In this document: one piece after another, positions 23,813 through 34,231 of the stretch
Numbering within the stretch: the first letter of the stretch is position 1
Layout of the letters: each line of letters opens with the position of its first letter
From: Henckelia pumila
Taxonomy: Eukaryota; Streptophyta; Magnoliopsida; Lamiales; Gesneriaceae
Direction of reading: 5' to 3'
DNA: 64,000 bases
Assembly (NCBI RefSeq): GCF_033568475.1
Contig: NC_133123.1
Coordinates: forward strand, 7,418,501-7,482,500
The notes under the pieces: generated by a model
Databases searched by the model: none
What the model saw: the letters and a program-made list of their open reading frames with translations, nothing else
Told to the model about the DNA's origin: nothing
Made by a program: the position numbers and the translations under genes

Positions 23813-25876
23813 TCATACAACACCACTATAACCTGGGGATCTCGACAATTTTCCATCTTGCACTGCTCTCCGCACTAATAAAGCATCGTGCCACCTGCCT
23901 ACGTTCGCATAAATGTTGGACAGTAGAACTCGACTAGGACCATGTGATGGCTCTACCTTTGCCACATTCTCTGCAGCTCTTTCACCTATATCTGTGTTAC
24001 CATGTGTTTTACAAGCTGCCAATAATGTACCCCATATTACGGCATCTGCCTTCATGGGCATGCTTTTTATGAGTTCTTCTGCCTCTTTTAGCCTTCCAGC
24101 TCTGCCTAAAAGATCTATCATACATCCGTAATGCTTGATGTTTGGTTGTATACCATATATGCCATTCATGCTCTTAAAATGCTTTTCTCCATCTTCCACT
24201 AGCCCAGCATGGCAACATGCACTCAAGACTCCAATAAATGTGATAGCATTAAGTCGTATATTACGCTTCTGCAAATCTGAGAAAATTCTTAAAGATGCTG
24301 CAGCATGCCCGTGCACAGCCAAGCCACATATAATTGCGTTCCAAGGTGAGACAGTGGTGGTTCTCTCTTGAATTTGATGAAACACTTCTAAAGCAGCAAT
24401 GATACTCCCACATTTCGCGTACATATCAATGATTGCTGCACTCAAATTATCATTAACTGATATCGAGTTGCTAAAGATGTACTCATGAGCCCATCTTCCT
24501 TCCTTTAATGTGCCTAAAGTAGAAATGGCAGAAAAGACACTGACCATCGTGATTTCGTTTGGCTTAAATCCCTTCCCTAACATTTCATGAAAAAGTTTGA
24601 CAGCCAAAGCAGGCTGCCCATTTTGTGAATAACCAGAAATCATTGAGCTCCATGAAAAGACATCTCTTTCAGGCATCTCATTAAATAAACAATTAGCCTC
24701 ATCAACCATTTCATTTCCTATTAGTCCTGAAATAAGGGCATTCCAACATGCTACATGATTCTTATTTCCCAGTTCAAACTGCAAGCGAGCCAATTTTACT
24801 TCTCGACAAGCTGCATAAAATCGAATTAATGTTGCCTGCATGAAATCATAACAACCAAACCCCATTTTCTCACCTAAACCATGAAACTGTTGACCTTCAA
24901 CAAAGTTCGTTTCTTGCCCACAAGCAGATATGATATCCACGATCATAACTTGATTAGGACTCAAGCCAGTTTGCCTCATTTCACAATAGAGCACCAAAGC
25001 CTCCCTCAGTCGCCCCACTTGCAAATATCCATCAATGATTGTACCCCAAGACACCACATCTTTTCCAATAATTCCATCAAACAACTCTTTAGCCATATCA
25101 ACCAGCCCTGCCTTTGTGTATCCGTTTAACATAACATTCCAAGAAACCACATTCTTTTCTTTCATCGTATCAAAAATCATCCTTGCATCAGCAAGACGCG
25201 AGCTCGTGCAGTACAAGTGAACCAAGTTCGTCGATATGAGAACAACAAACACATCGAGACCAAGTTTCAACACGAAACCGTGCAAAAATCTCCCTCTTTG
25301 TCGGAGCCCATCAACACGTGCGTAAGCCGCAATGACACTAGCCATAGTCACTTCGTTAGGGACCAATCCTAACAGCCTCATTTCGTTAAAAAATTCAACT
25401 GCATCTTCATAAAACTCATTTTGAGCCAACCCCATGATCACAGTCGTGTAAGACACACAGTTTCTAGCAGGCATTCTCACAAACAGCTCACGCGCATCAT
25501 TCAAATGTCCATATTTCACGTACCCACCGATCATTATGTTACATGATACCAAATCCAACTTCAGTGACGTGTCGAAGATCGATTTGGCACACGAAATCAG
25601 CCCGCATTTCGAGTACATGCTCATCAAACTATTTTGTATGAATAAGTTGGAGTTCCGCCCAGATTTCATTATAAGGCAATGGAGCTGCTGGCCATGAGAG
25701 ATTAACGAAGGGGATGCTGAGATAGTTTTTAGTGCAGAAACCAACGAAAATTCGAAGGACTCGTGTTTCATGTTGCTGTTTCTCAAAAGGGTCTGGAGGA
25801 TTGGAGCGGAAATCGTGCAGAGGCATCTCGAATTGATGCGCAGGGATAAGATTTTTGGTCTGAATGCAAAGTTCAT
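23813..25876 (-). CDS. MEF18: PLS-class pentatricopeptide repeat protein, MEF18-type RNA editing factor
   Basis: Intronless gene for a 687-aa PPR protein expected in mitochondria. The Arabidopsis counterpart At5g19020 (MEF18) is reported to specify C-to-U editing in nad4 mRNA. The N terminus is basic and hydroxylated (FRPKILSLRINSRCLCT), fitting a targeting peptide. PPR motifs of P, L and S length follow from about residue 65 to 600, e.g. DLVSCNIMIGGYVKYGHLND, KNVVSWNVMLNGYTKAG, DVFSWSSMISGYSQNGQP and SPWNAIICGLAVHGHA. The C terminus has the E and E+ type region (KADAVIWGTLLAACKTHGN, VLLSNIYANVGRW) and ends SPGYSGVV without a DYW domain, as in MEF18. Length and end match the family. The start Met is the first in frame. 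Orthology is inferred from family recall, not from a search. Confidence 0.92.
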   Translation of the reverse strand: MNFAFRPKILSLRINSRCLCTISAPILQTLLRNSNMKHESFEFSLVSALKTISASPSLISHGQQLHCLIMKSGRNSNLFIQNSLMSMYSKCGLISCAKSIFDTSLKLDLVSCNIMIGGYVKYGHLNDARELFVRMPARNCVSYTTVIMGLAQNEFYEDAVEFFNEMRLLGLVPNEVTMASVIAAYARVDGLRQRGRFLHGFVLKLGLDVFVVLISTNLVHLYCTSSRLADARMIFDTMKEKNVVSWNVMLNGYTKAGLVDMAKELFDGIIGKDVVSWGTIIDGYLQVGRLREALVLYCEMRQTGLSPNQVMIVDIISACGQETNFVEGQQFHGLGEKMGFGCYDFMQATLIRFYAACREVKLARLQFELGNKNHVACWNALISGLIGNEMVDEANCLFNEMPERDVFSWSSMISGYSQNGQPALAVKLFHEMLGKGFKPNEITMVSVFSAISTLGTLKEGRWAHEYIFSNSISVNDNLSAAIIDMYAKCGSIIAALEVFHQIQERTTTVSPWNAIICGLAVHGHAAASLRIFSDLQKRNIRLNAITFIGVLSACCHAGLVEDGEKHFKSMNGIYGIQPNIKHYGCMIDLLGRAGRLKEAEELIKSMPMKADAVIWGTLLAACKTHGNTDIGERAAENVAKVEPSHGPSRVLLSNIYANVGRWHDALLVRRAVQDGKLSRSPGYSGVV

Positions 25877-26033
25877 TAGATGGTTTCATCAGAGAATGAA
25901 GCCCGTAATATTTTCTGGTCAATATAGTTTCTGCGAAAGGTTGGTTGCGACCCGGGGACCGTGTCATGCTTTAGAGCTGTCGAAATGGGTTAGATCATCG
26001 TCTATGACTCCATGCTATAAAATAAGTGGATAG

Positions 26034-29000
26034 GTTGATAATTTCTTGACAGATAGCCCATTCTAACACTAATAATAGTTGTAAAATATCCAACATAAAA
26101 TTAATGGTAATTATTTCATATTTGTATGAACTCTTTTTGGTTCAACAAGAAAACAAATCATGCATTGAGGAATTAAATGTCTGTATATATTTGAATAGTA
26201 AAATGTATATATTGGAATGCCTAAAATTGTGATGAAATTTTGGTTTTCACACAAGTAAGGATTAATTAAGATTTATAAATATAGCTAAATATTTCAAACA
26301 CGTTAAAAGTATTTTTAGAATTGTACACCTTTAAGCTGATTATTGAAACATGTGATAAATGTATGTTAGGTCTTATCAAATGACGTGATAAAAATTTCAT
26401 GGTCTCATCAAATAACGGTAAGTGAGATCCTACCTAAACAAATACTGCCTTAACATACATTTAATAGTTGACATTTATCAATAAATGTGGGATCAATTAT
26501 TTTTTAGTGAACCCCGCATGTATTGATAAATGATCACCCTTAGATCTATCATAAAAGTAGTGAAAAATGATCCTCAAATAACATCCAAAATGCGTTGCTT
26601 AAAATCATGTTTGCAAAAACTTATTTTAAGTGTTTCCAAGCTTCTAGTCAGTCACATGTTTGGAAATTCTATGCAAAAGCTAAAATGTATTTAAAATAAA
26701 CTCTTGCAAACACTATCTAAGTAATATAACATAGTTACTCTAAAATGACCAAAAGTCTAATATCATATTCAGGTTCAAATGACGTGTGAAATGCGAATAG
26801 AAATGTTCAAATAGAATGTAGAAAGAATAAGATACAATGATCAAGTGAAATGTCGTTGGCACTGAATATTATATCACATGCTATGTATTAAGCATGCAGT
26901 TCATATACATTAACCAAATACTTGTTATTATTTGTTTCATATAAAAACAACTCACTATCACAACCAAAGAAACGTGGAAAATTTAATAACACATTTCATG
27001 AAAAATCGATGGTGCGCAGAATCAATGTTAGCAAAGCTGTGGGGTGAAATATTCTCCTAAAAGGTACAAGGTATGTACCCAAATCACACTAAAACACATT
27101 TCATACTGAAAATCTTGGTAATATTTGTGCCATAACATGTGGACTGTGTGTCTGTGTTCCCAATCCTTAAGCATGAAGATCAGCATGTACCAGCAAGATA
27201 TCAATAAGCATTAGCTATGTATGCTACTGAAGGGAAAAAAAAAATAAAATTGGGATTTCTGTTGAACTAATTTCTTTTATTTATTCCCACTTAGTTCGGT
27301 ATAGAGAAGATATGAGTTCCCCACAAAGATGTGGATAAATGCAAGAGTCATGGTGCTGCAATATTGAAAGAAAATTGTTCCCAACAATGCAGTCTTTCTG
27401 AATGAATACGAAACAAGTGACTACAGAAGGAACTGTTGATGAGACCCAAGGGAATGCCCACCACAGTCAGCGACGATCTCCGCCACCAGTAAGAACCAGA
27501 CTTCTGAAATACGACATTAGATAACAGGGGTTAAAAATAACACAGCAGGGGAAAACGAAATTTGAAATAATTGAGAAGGTAGGAAAATCAAATATGAGTG
27601 GCAAACAACAAACTATGCACATTTATGGAGAAAACAAATGATAGAACAGAGCCGCATATAAGCACATAAAAAATAACTGAGGAGAATATGCTAGCATGAA
27701 TCTACAGTTAAAACATTAAAGAAAGCAACAGATAACGAGTAAACGAGTGCCTTTAGCTTCCACCCACCAAATGAAATTGAGGAAGATTCCTTTGAGATAC
27801 TTCGAATATATTCAGGTTCAAGCAAAGGCATTAGGTGGGCAACTATGCATAAACCTAGTAGAAGAAGGAAATGCAAATCGAATGGAACGAATTTATCTGA
27901 CAAATATAAAGTTTCTTTCATTTAACATTAGATACCCGTCCTACATAAGTAGAATAAGAAGAGTGTCACGTCCTGAGTCCAGGATATGATGTAATACTGT
28001 TCCCAAATTCACAATGAACAAAAATACAAAACTTTGTATCATAGCAATGAAATAACCATAAATTTATAAATGACAACACAATGAAAGCATATCAAACATC
28101 AGAAACAGAAAATAGACCAACAGATGTAAACCTCATAATGACAGAATATTTCAATTTCCAGAGACTTAAATCCACACTCCAACATAAGCTTGCAACTATA
28201 CCCATTATCATTTAAAGACACTATCAAACTCCAACACGTAGTCTAAGGAGCAATCCAACATAAAAATCTCACACAAAACAACATACAGAACAAGAAACTA
28301 AAAAGAAAATAATCAGGCTTCTCTAAAACAAGAAATTAAGCAGAGAATCCTCAGGCTTCTCTGAAATAAGAATGAATTAGATAATGCCTTTGACATCAAA
28401 TTACTAAAATGTAACATTAACATAATCTTCATCCACCAATCATGTTGATACATTATTTTTAACAGATAGACTAGTTTAATATACTATATATTAGAAATCT
28501 CATTTCCCCCAAAAGTCAAATTCAACCTTGTGGCAAACTAAATCACTGAAGAATGCTCCATAAATTAATCGCCACCTACTTCCATGCAGCAGATGTTACA
28601 CAATAGGAATGGACTCCATTAATCAAAATAACAATCCTATTGTAGCATGAAAAAACAAAATCAAAATGAGCGAGTTGATCAAGATATGCACCAGTGCAGA
28701 ACAGCCTAGGCCTCTAGATAGCTGTTGCAGGTTGTTTTCTCCACTTAACAAAACTTCGGTAGCAGTCTAAAGTTTAACACACTCAAATTATATTACATAA
28801 TGCAAAAATGCAACTGCTGTGTCATTCTCATATTTTCCTCTCCAAAAACAACGGCCTTCAAGCATCTTGTACCAATTCCCTATCTCTAACTCCCAACAGG
28901 AGACAATCTGCTGAGAGGAACAAAAATTCCCTATCCTTATCATAGTTACAACAGAACAGACATCACTTTAGCATGAATAACTGTACCATTGCTAAACCTG

Positions 29001-29334
29001 TGAAGTCAAAGGGCATGACACAAAGGACAAAGATCATCTACATATCTGGGTATTTTTTTATCACATTGACTTTACTACACAAATTTACTAGACTCCATGT
29101 AATTCACAAGGCTTATCAGCCAAGACACTGACAAATAAACGAAATTCTATCAATAACCAACATCCTTGTACCAAAACCAATCATATCCTAACATGTTGAT
29201 AAAAACATTCGATGGAAATACACGATTTCTCATTTGAGTTGCATTATCGTATCACAATCAAACAATGCCACGGTCAAGTGAAAATTAATTCATTCCCATT
29301 CCAATAAAAAGAATCAGCACAAGAAAGACTCCAC
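26034..29334. other. long spacer with small foldback repeats and a possible distant 3' exon
   Basis: No protein gene is seen. Two inverted-repeat patches look like MITE relics. One has arms 26356-26370 and 26448-26464 (AAATGTATGTTAGG / CCTTAACATACATTT). The other is at 26607-26712. At 27430-27510 the minus strand reads TATTTCAG followed by GC-richer sequence (AAGTCTGGTTCTTACTGGTG and on), like a splice acceptor with a terminal exon. It could be a spliced 3' UTR exon of the gene at 29335-30015, but the sequence alone does not show it. Confidence 0.4.
26607..26712. repeat. short foldback element
   Basis: Arm 1 ATGTTTGCAAAAACTTATTT at 26607 pairs imperfectly with arm 2 ATAAACTCTTGCAAACAC ending at 26712, with about 55 bp between. 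TTTGCAA and the adjoining TTATTTTAA are kept on both sides. This looks like a small MITE; the superfamily is unknown. Confidence 0.5.
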
Positions 29335-30015
29335 TCACTTCTTGTGTCGCCGCCCACGCTTAGGACCCCATCCCTCGAGTTTAGCAACCGGGCACCCACA
29401 TTTTGCTCGAAAAAACAGCACAGCTCGCCCGTTAGGCGGGGCCATCTTCCTCAATTCAGCACGCAAACACTCGTAATCAGGGTTGTCCTCGGTGCCCCCT
29501 TTCCAGGGCAATTCATTAACATCTTTAACTGCTTTATTCCCGCTTCCCATCCGCAACAAGTCCTCGCCTTGCAGCTGCAAATCAAACTCCATCGCCTTTT
29601 TCAACCCTTTACAGCCAATCTTACCACACTTTCTTGATCTGTGCCCGCAACAGATCTCAAAGAAAACAACAAAAACTACAAAAGACAGCAGAAACAACGC
29701 GAAAAAGACTAATTGGGATTGCGGGTTGGAGGTTAGATGGTAACGGAAGTGTGAAATTATAGTGGGCAAGGGAGGGAGGATAAGTGACAGTGATTGGAAA
29801 ATATAAGAAAAATAGGATATGATTAGAAAAGCGCCGGAGAAAATCACGAGAATGAAGATGAGGATGTCGAGGGTGGCGGAGGGGGAGTGTCTGCAGAGGG
29901 AAGGGCAGTTGGGTGAATTGAGGTGGTGTGGTTGCGGCTGAGGATTGGGGGAGCTGGGTTTCTTGAGGGAGGAGGAAGGAGGCATAATGGCGGAGTTGAG
30001 GAGGTGATGGCGCAT
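29335..30015 (-). CDS. ribosomal protein L34e superfamily protein, membrane-anchored, 226 aa
   Basis: A plant-specific protein of unknown role, carried in databases under the 'ribosomal protein L34e superfamily' name. The N-terminal 48 residues are rich in Pro, Ser and His. Hydrophobic segments run at about 49-73 (ILIFILVIFSGAFLIISYF) and 101-122 (QLVFFALFLLSFVVFVVFFE), so it is probably an integral membrane protein. A Cys/basic patch (CCGHRSRKCGKIGCKG) follows at 122-137. The conserved C terminus has LPWKGGTEDNPDYECLRAEL, MAPPNGRAVLFFRAKCGCPV and ends in a basic tail, GPKRGRRHKK. It is a single open exon. The first Met (30015) is used; an internal Met at residue 11 is an alternative. It is not a true cytosolic ribosomal subunit: the match is to the basic Cys-containing end only. 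Confidence 0.85.
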   Translation of the reverse strand: MRHHLLNSAIMPPSSSLKKPSSPNPQPQPHHLNSPNCPSLCRHSPSATLDILIFILVIFSGAFLIISYFSYIFQSLSLILPPLPTIISHFRYHLTSNPQSQLVFFALFLLSFVVFVVFFEICCGHRSRKCGKIGCKGLKKAMEFDLQLQGEDLLRMGSGNKAVKDVNELPWKGGTEDNPDYECLRAELRKMAPPNGRAVLFFRAKCGCPVAKLEGWGPKRGRRHKK

Positions 30016-31247
30016 GTTAGTGAAAAACAGGTCCAGTGGCGGCGGAAATGGGCACGCAGGCGGGGGGCTCTTCCCTTTTTCAGGTGAAGCGAGGGGAGGT
30101 GCGCATGTTAGCAGCCCATTGGGGGTGCGCAGGTTAAAAGTGGCTGCACTCGGCCGTATATCTTATACATCCATTCGTCTTTATTACATGGCTCGTGCCA
30201 TTTAAATACACGATATTTTGTTTGATTTAATTTTTACAGTGTCCCTTCGATTCAAATATTCAATTCTGTTACGTTTTCAAATTTCATATTTTAATTAATA
30301 GTAATAATAGTATGGTAGAGGTATTCATCATTCATTATTTTTGTTTCGGGTGTCGATTAAATTACATTGGGTGTGAGGGAAGTTTAATTAATGTGATATA
30401 TATAATTTGATTTTGATTCATATAATTTATATAATATTATTTTATAGTTAAATATGGATTCTTTTATTGAAAGGATTTTAGATTATCACATCACTCCTAA
30501 TAAAAATTATGAAAAATTATTCACTTGAAAATCATACAAAAAATCATGATTAAATAATTATTTTGGTTGTAAAATCACACGTCACATGTAAAAACACAAT
30601 TCTAAAAGGGAGCGTGTCTAGGAACCTATCACTAAGTGATTGTCCACCACCCTCATTTTTAGACAATCGATGCTTCTGGGTGTTGTGTCTTTAATCAGCA
30701 ACCTAATCGCCGCTTTGGCGGCTCAAAATCCGCTAGGTGGCCACTTGGATTAATATAATATATTTTTTTAATTTTAAAATTTTAAAGAAGATTATTTGAC
30801 AGATTTTCAAACCAATTTTTATCATATTCAGATAGACAAAAACTCCTATGAGATGGTCTCAATGGTCATTTTTTTTAGACGAATCTCTTATATGGGCTAT
30901 CCATTAAAAAGTATTATATTTTATGCCAAAAATATTACTTATTATTATAAATATGGATAGGATTGACCCGTCTCACAGGAGTGTTACTCGTGAAGATAAA
31001 GAATATGCAATGAATTTTGAGTTTAGATTCGATGAAGAAATATTAAAATAATCAAGAAGAATTATATATTTATATTCAAAAAAATCGTGTAGGGTAAATT
31101 AGATATTTATTAGTCTAAAATCCATATAGGTGAATAAGATATCTATGCTAAAAAAAAAAAGGATCTAGACGGCAGCCTAAAATTTCAAGTGTTAAACAAT
31201 GAGTGATCGTCTATCTATCGCCTATCGATTTTTAGTAAAACACCGGT
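30016..31247. other. spacer with MITEs
   Basis: No gene. Besides the MITE at 30838-30986, the stretch 30607-30755 (CTAATCGCCGCTTTGGCGGC and neighbouring CGCTAGGTGGCC) resembles one end of a GC-rich plant repeat. A possible partner is AGTGATCGTCTATCTATCGC at 31200-31240. I could not set its borders. Confidence 0.4.
30838..30986. mobile_element. MITE of the common GTGAGACGGTCTCA type
   Basis: The left end ACTCCTATGAGATGGTCTCA and the right end TGACCCGTCTCACAGGAGTGTT are imperfect inverted repeats. The interior (ATGGGCTATCCATTAAAAAG, then ATGCCAAAAATATTACTTAT) matches a non-coding repeat I know from many plant genomes. No target duplication was fixed. Confidence 0.6.
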
Positions 31248-32214
31248 TTACTTAAACACGCATGAACATCTTACGGACGGAACATATAATTTTATTTTAT
31301 AAACAATGTAATTACCAAACACCTCACGATCACCAGTGGTATGATATGAAGCTCCCGAATCCATAACCCAAGAATCAACCGGGCTTTCCATGGATAGTAC
31401 TAAGGCATCATGTACATCCTCAGTAACAGCATTTGCATTATTCTTGGGTGATCCGCAGTCCTTTTTCATGTGGCCAGTTTCACCACAGCTCCAGCACTTC
31501 AATTTCTTTTCAAAGGTATTTTTGTCTTTTCCATTCCTTGACTTGGATCTGCCACGCCATCGGTTAGAATTCTTTTCAGCACTTCTGCCCCTACTTTTGT
31601 TTTCGAGATTTAGGGCAGATCTCGATGATGTTGCTTCTCCCGAATCCCTCCTGCGAACTTCTTCACCAAGGATTCGATCTCTGACATCGTTGAATTGTAA
31701 TTTTCCCTTTCCAGCAGAATTTCTAACCGCTGCCCGCATCGGCTCCCAAACATTTGGTAAAGACGCCAAAAGAATAAGTGCACGAATTTCATCATCAAAC
31801 TTGATATCAACCGATGTTAGCTGGGAACACAATCGTGTTGAATTCATTGATGTGTGTCGCCACCGAAGCACCTACCTACATCTTCAAGTTGAATAATTTT
31901 TTCATGAGGAACACTTTATTATTTGCAGATGGCTTCTCGTACATGTCCGACAAAATGGACATCATCTCCTCTGTGGTTTTTGTCTCAGCCACGTTGTGGG
32001 CCACGTTCTTTGTTAGGATCAATCGTATTACCCCTAACACTTGTCGGTCAAGAAGCTCCCACTCATCATCCTCCATCTTTTTTGGCTTCACCTCAGATAG
32101 AGGTTGATGTAGCTTCTTGCTATACAGATAATCTTTAATCTGTAACCGCCAAAACGTGAAATCTGTATCGTCGAACTTATTGATTCCAGGTCCCGATCCG
32201 TCATTTCCGACCAT
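31248..32214 (-). pseudogene. Copia gag with zinc knuckle and protease motif, frameshifted
   Basis: The first part (32214-31876) is the Gag N terminus: KFDDTDFTFWRLQIKDYLYS, WELLDRQVLGVIRLIL, and MYEKPSANNKVFLMKKLFNL. The second part (31871-31248) is in another frame and continues with DDEIRALILLASLPNVWEPM. It then has a basic spacer, the zinc knuckle CWSCGETGHMKKDC (C-x2-C-x4-H-x4-C) and the aspartic protease active site WVMDSGASYHTT. The frame changes near 31873. After the protease motif homology stops within a few codons, where the element is cut off. Confidence 0.88.
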
Positions 32215-32355
32215 CGCTTCTACTGCCTTAATAAAATTTCAAAAAATCTTTTCTGATGTGGAAGATCAGACAAAGCTGCAACCACAGAGTATACTCAGAT
32301 TTTTAAGAAATTTTTCACCAAAGCTCCCGAACACCGTAACAGCTCTGATACCAGT

Positions 32356-32812
32356 TGTTATGGATTATGCCGAAGTGATCATGACGATAATAATAATTGC
32401 GGAATAAAACAATCAATAAGAACACCAAGATTTACGTGGTTCACCCAATATAGGCTACGTCCACGGAGCTGCTGTAATATTTATAACCGAAGAAATATTA
32501 CAAGTGTATACAAAACACTATATGTCACCACACCCAAACCCCGAGTATTACCGAGAAATAATTCTCTAACTCACAAGAGATCTCCGAAAAAAACACTCTT
32601 TTTTTTTTCTCTCTTTATTTTCTTTTCTCTTTGTTAATACAAAAGAAGAGAAGAATGAGATACATTAATCTGCCGAATGAGGAGCCTATTTATAGGCAAA
32701 TTTGGCTAATGAAATGAGGAAGAAAAATAGCCACGTTGAGCTCTTGCAATTTCCACAAAAGCAGCCTAGTCAAAGAAAGTTTGCTGCATATATTCTTTGA
32801 CTTCATCTAACA
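32356..32812 (-). repeat. Copia long terminal repeat
   Basis: The 457-bp LTR has the short inverted ends TGTTA (32356) and TAACA (32812). The low-coordinate end abuts the primer-binding site at once, which marks it as the 5' LTR of a minus-strand element. A TATA-like motif, TATAAATAGG, lies at about 32688-32697 on the minus strand, suited to start transcription of the element. Confidence 0.85.
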
Positions 32813-32814
32813 GT

Positions 32815-34231
32815 TTAAACGTTGAAGAAAATGTTGTTACTTGAAACATTATATTTCTCCACTCTCACACTTGTCAATCTTCTTAAGCTCACTAGACTCA
32901 ATACTTCAAGCTTCTTAAATTTTCTGCCCTTGAAAAGTAATTCTTCGCCTTCATATGCAAACATAACCATCTGTAGGAATACCAGATTGGGCAAATCTTC
33001 AAGATGTTGTAATGGATCCTCTCTTAGTCTATTCCACATTAATATTAATACAGTTTGAATACCTCATTCGGGATTGTTTCGATTGGAGCCTCTCTGAGAT
33101 TCAATACCTTCAGGAGTTTGCACTGGCCCAAAAACTTTTGTAAATCGAGTTCTGATTTTGAATCAGGAGCAAACTCCAACCAAAACAAAGACCGAAGATA
33201 CTTCACGTCAGGGAATTCTTCTCTCTCTTTGAATCTACCATGAATTGCCATGCGTCGGATCTTATCAGGATACACCATTTCTCCTTTAAAAACATTTTGT
33301 TCTCTTGATTTTGAAATGATGTATTCTCTTAGAATGTCGTGGATACAAAGCAAACCTGGACTTCCATCATCATATGTATCTGCAACCTGGATTAGACTTC
33401 TGTTGAGAAGCTCATTCAGATAGGTCTCTGCCACATCTTCCGTTGTCATTCCTTCTTTTCCCTCCACAAAACCTTCTGCTACCCATAGTTGAATTACTTC
33501 CCACTTTGCGAACAAATAATCTTCTGGAAAGATGCTAAAGTACAAGAAACAAGCTTTGAGATAATAGGGCAAGTCATAATAACTTAGAGACCATAATCTA
33601 TTTATTCTTTTGGGATAGTCTCCCTGTAATTCAACACCAATCGTAAGCTCAAATATTTTCCCCAATCCACCCATGCCCACCACTGAAACGACCATAAGCC
33701 CATCACCAGTCGGCTTGAGCCACCCAAAAAGTTGTTTCTTTGGTTCTTCAATGCCCACAACCTCTTCTTCTTCCAATAGAAGAGCATCACCTCGAGTGTC
33801 ATACGTTTTGCTGCTTGATCCTTGTTGATCATTGAAATCATAAATGTCTTTGAATCTCTGTTGAGTCTTGGCAACATTTTCCATTCTCAACTTTATTTTT
33901 TGGAACTCAGACGCAGTTTGGTGGCGGACCATAAACTTTTTCACCAGGGCACACATCTTGTTGATGTATCGTTTGCATCCATGTGCATCACGCCGTAGGC
34001 GGACAAGTTCGAGCAAGTATTTTTCAAGAACATCTTCAGTGTCGTAAGCGATCTCGCACACTTTGTTGACCCATTCTTTGAGTTGAGGATGATCAGTTTC
34101 TTATTTTTCATCTGTCCCAATTCATCTCGAACATACACGGCATTGTCTCCGATCCCTCCAACCAATTCTTGCTCCCCTTGGAGGAACAGAGTAAGCTGGT
34201 TGACGAGAAAGGATGCTGCACTCTCTGCCAT
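32815..34231 (-). pseudogene. CC-NB-LRR disease-resistance gene relic with internal deletions
   Basis: Derived from a coiled-coil NLR immune receptor of the RPM1/RPP13-like kind. The Rx-type N terminus is at 34231-33941 (MAESAASFLVNQLTLFLQGE, VYVRDELGQM). It shifts frame near 34060 into a 338-codon stretch, 34061-33045. That frame holds CEIAYDTEDVLEKYLL (the EDVID-like site), VVGIEEPKKQLFGWL and the P-loop VVSVVGMGGLGK. It then jumps straight to RINRLWSLSYYDLPYYLKAC and FPEDYLFAKWEVIQLWVAEG: the RNBS-A, kinase-2, RNBS-B and GLPL parts, normally some 150-200 residues, are missing without breaking the frame. The winged-helix region and CIHDILREYIISKS (MHD-like) follow. LRR sequence is cut from ETIPNEVFKLY to LPNLVFLQMVMFAYEGEELL, losing most repeats. 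A Copia LTR lies against its end. Confidence 0.88.

Larger units (their letters stand above)
31248..32812 (-). mobile_element. partial Copia LTR retrotransposon (5' LTR, PBS, gag, protease start)
   Basis: In minus-strand order the element has an LTR (32812-32356), then the primer-binding site TGGTATCAGAGC (about 32353-32342, initiator-Met tRNA type), then gag and the first residues of protease. It ends abruptly near 31290, with no integrase, reverse transcriptase or second LTR. It is therefore a 3'-truncated copy. It adjoins the end of the NB-LRR pseudogene at 32815. Confidence 0.88.

Noticed and set aside
29344-29743. Plus-strand frames over the L34e-like gene
   Set aside because: Shadows of a conserved minus-strand coding exon.
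31390-31896. 168-codon plus-strand frame across the Copia gag
   Set aside because: Antisense to gag with zinc knuckle and protease motifs; low-complexity Phe/Leu-rich translation.
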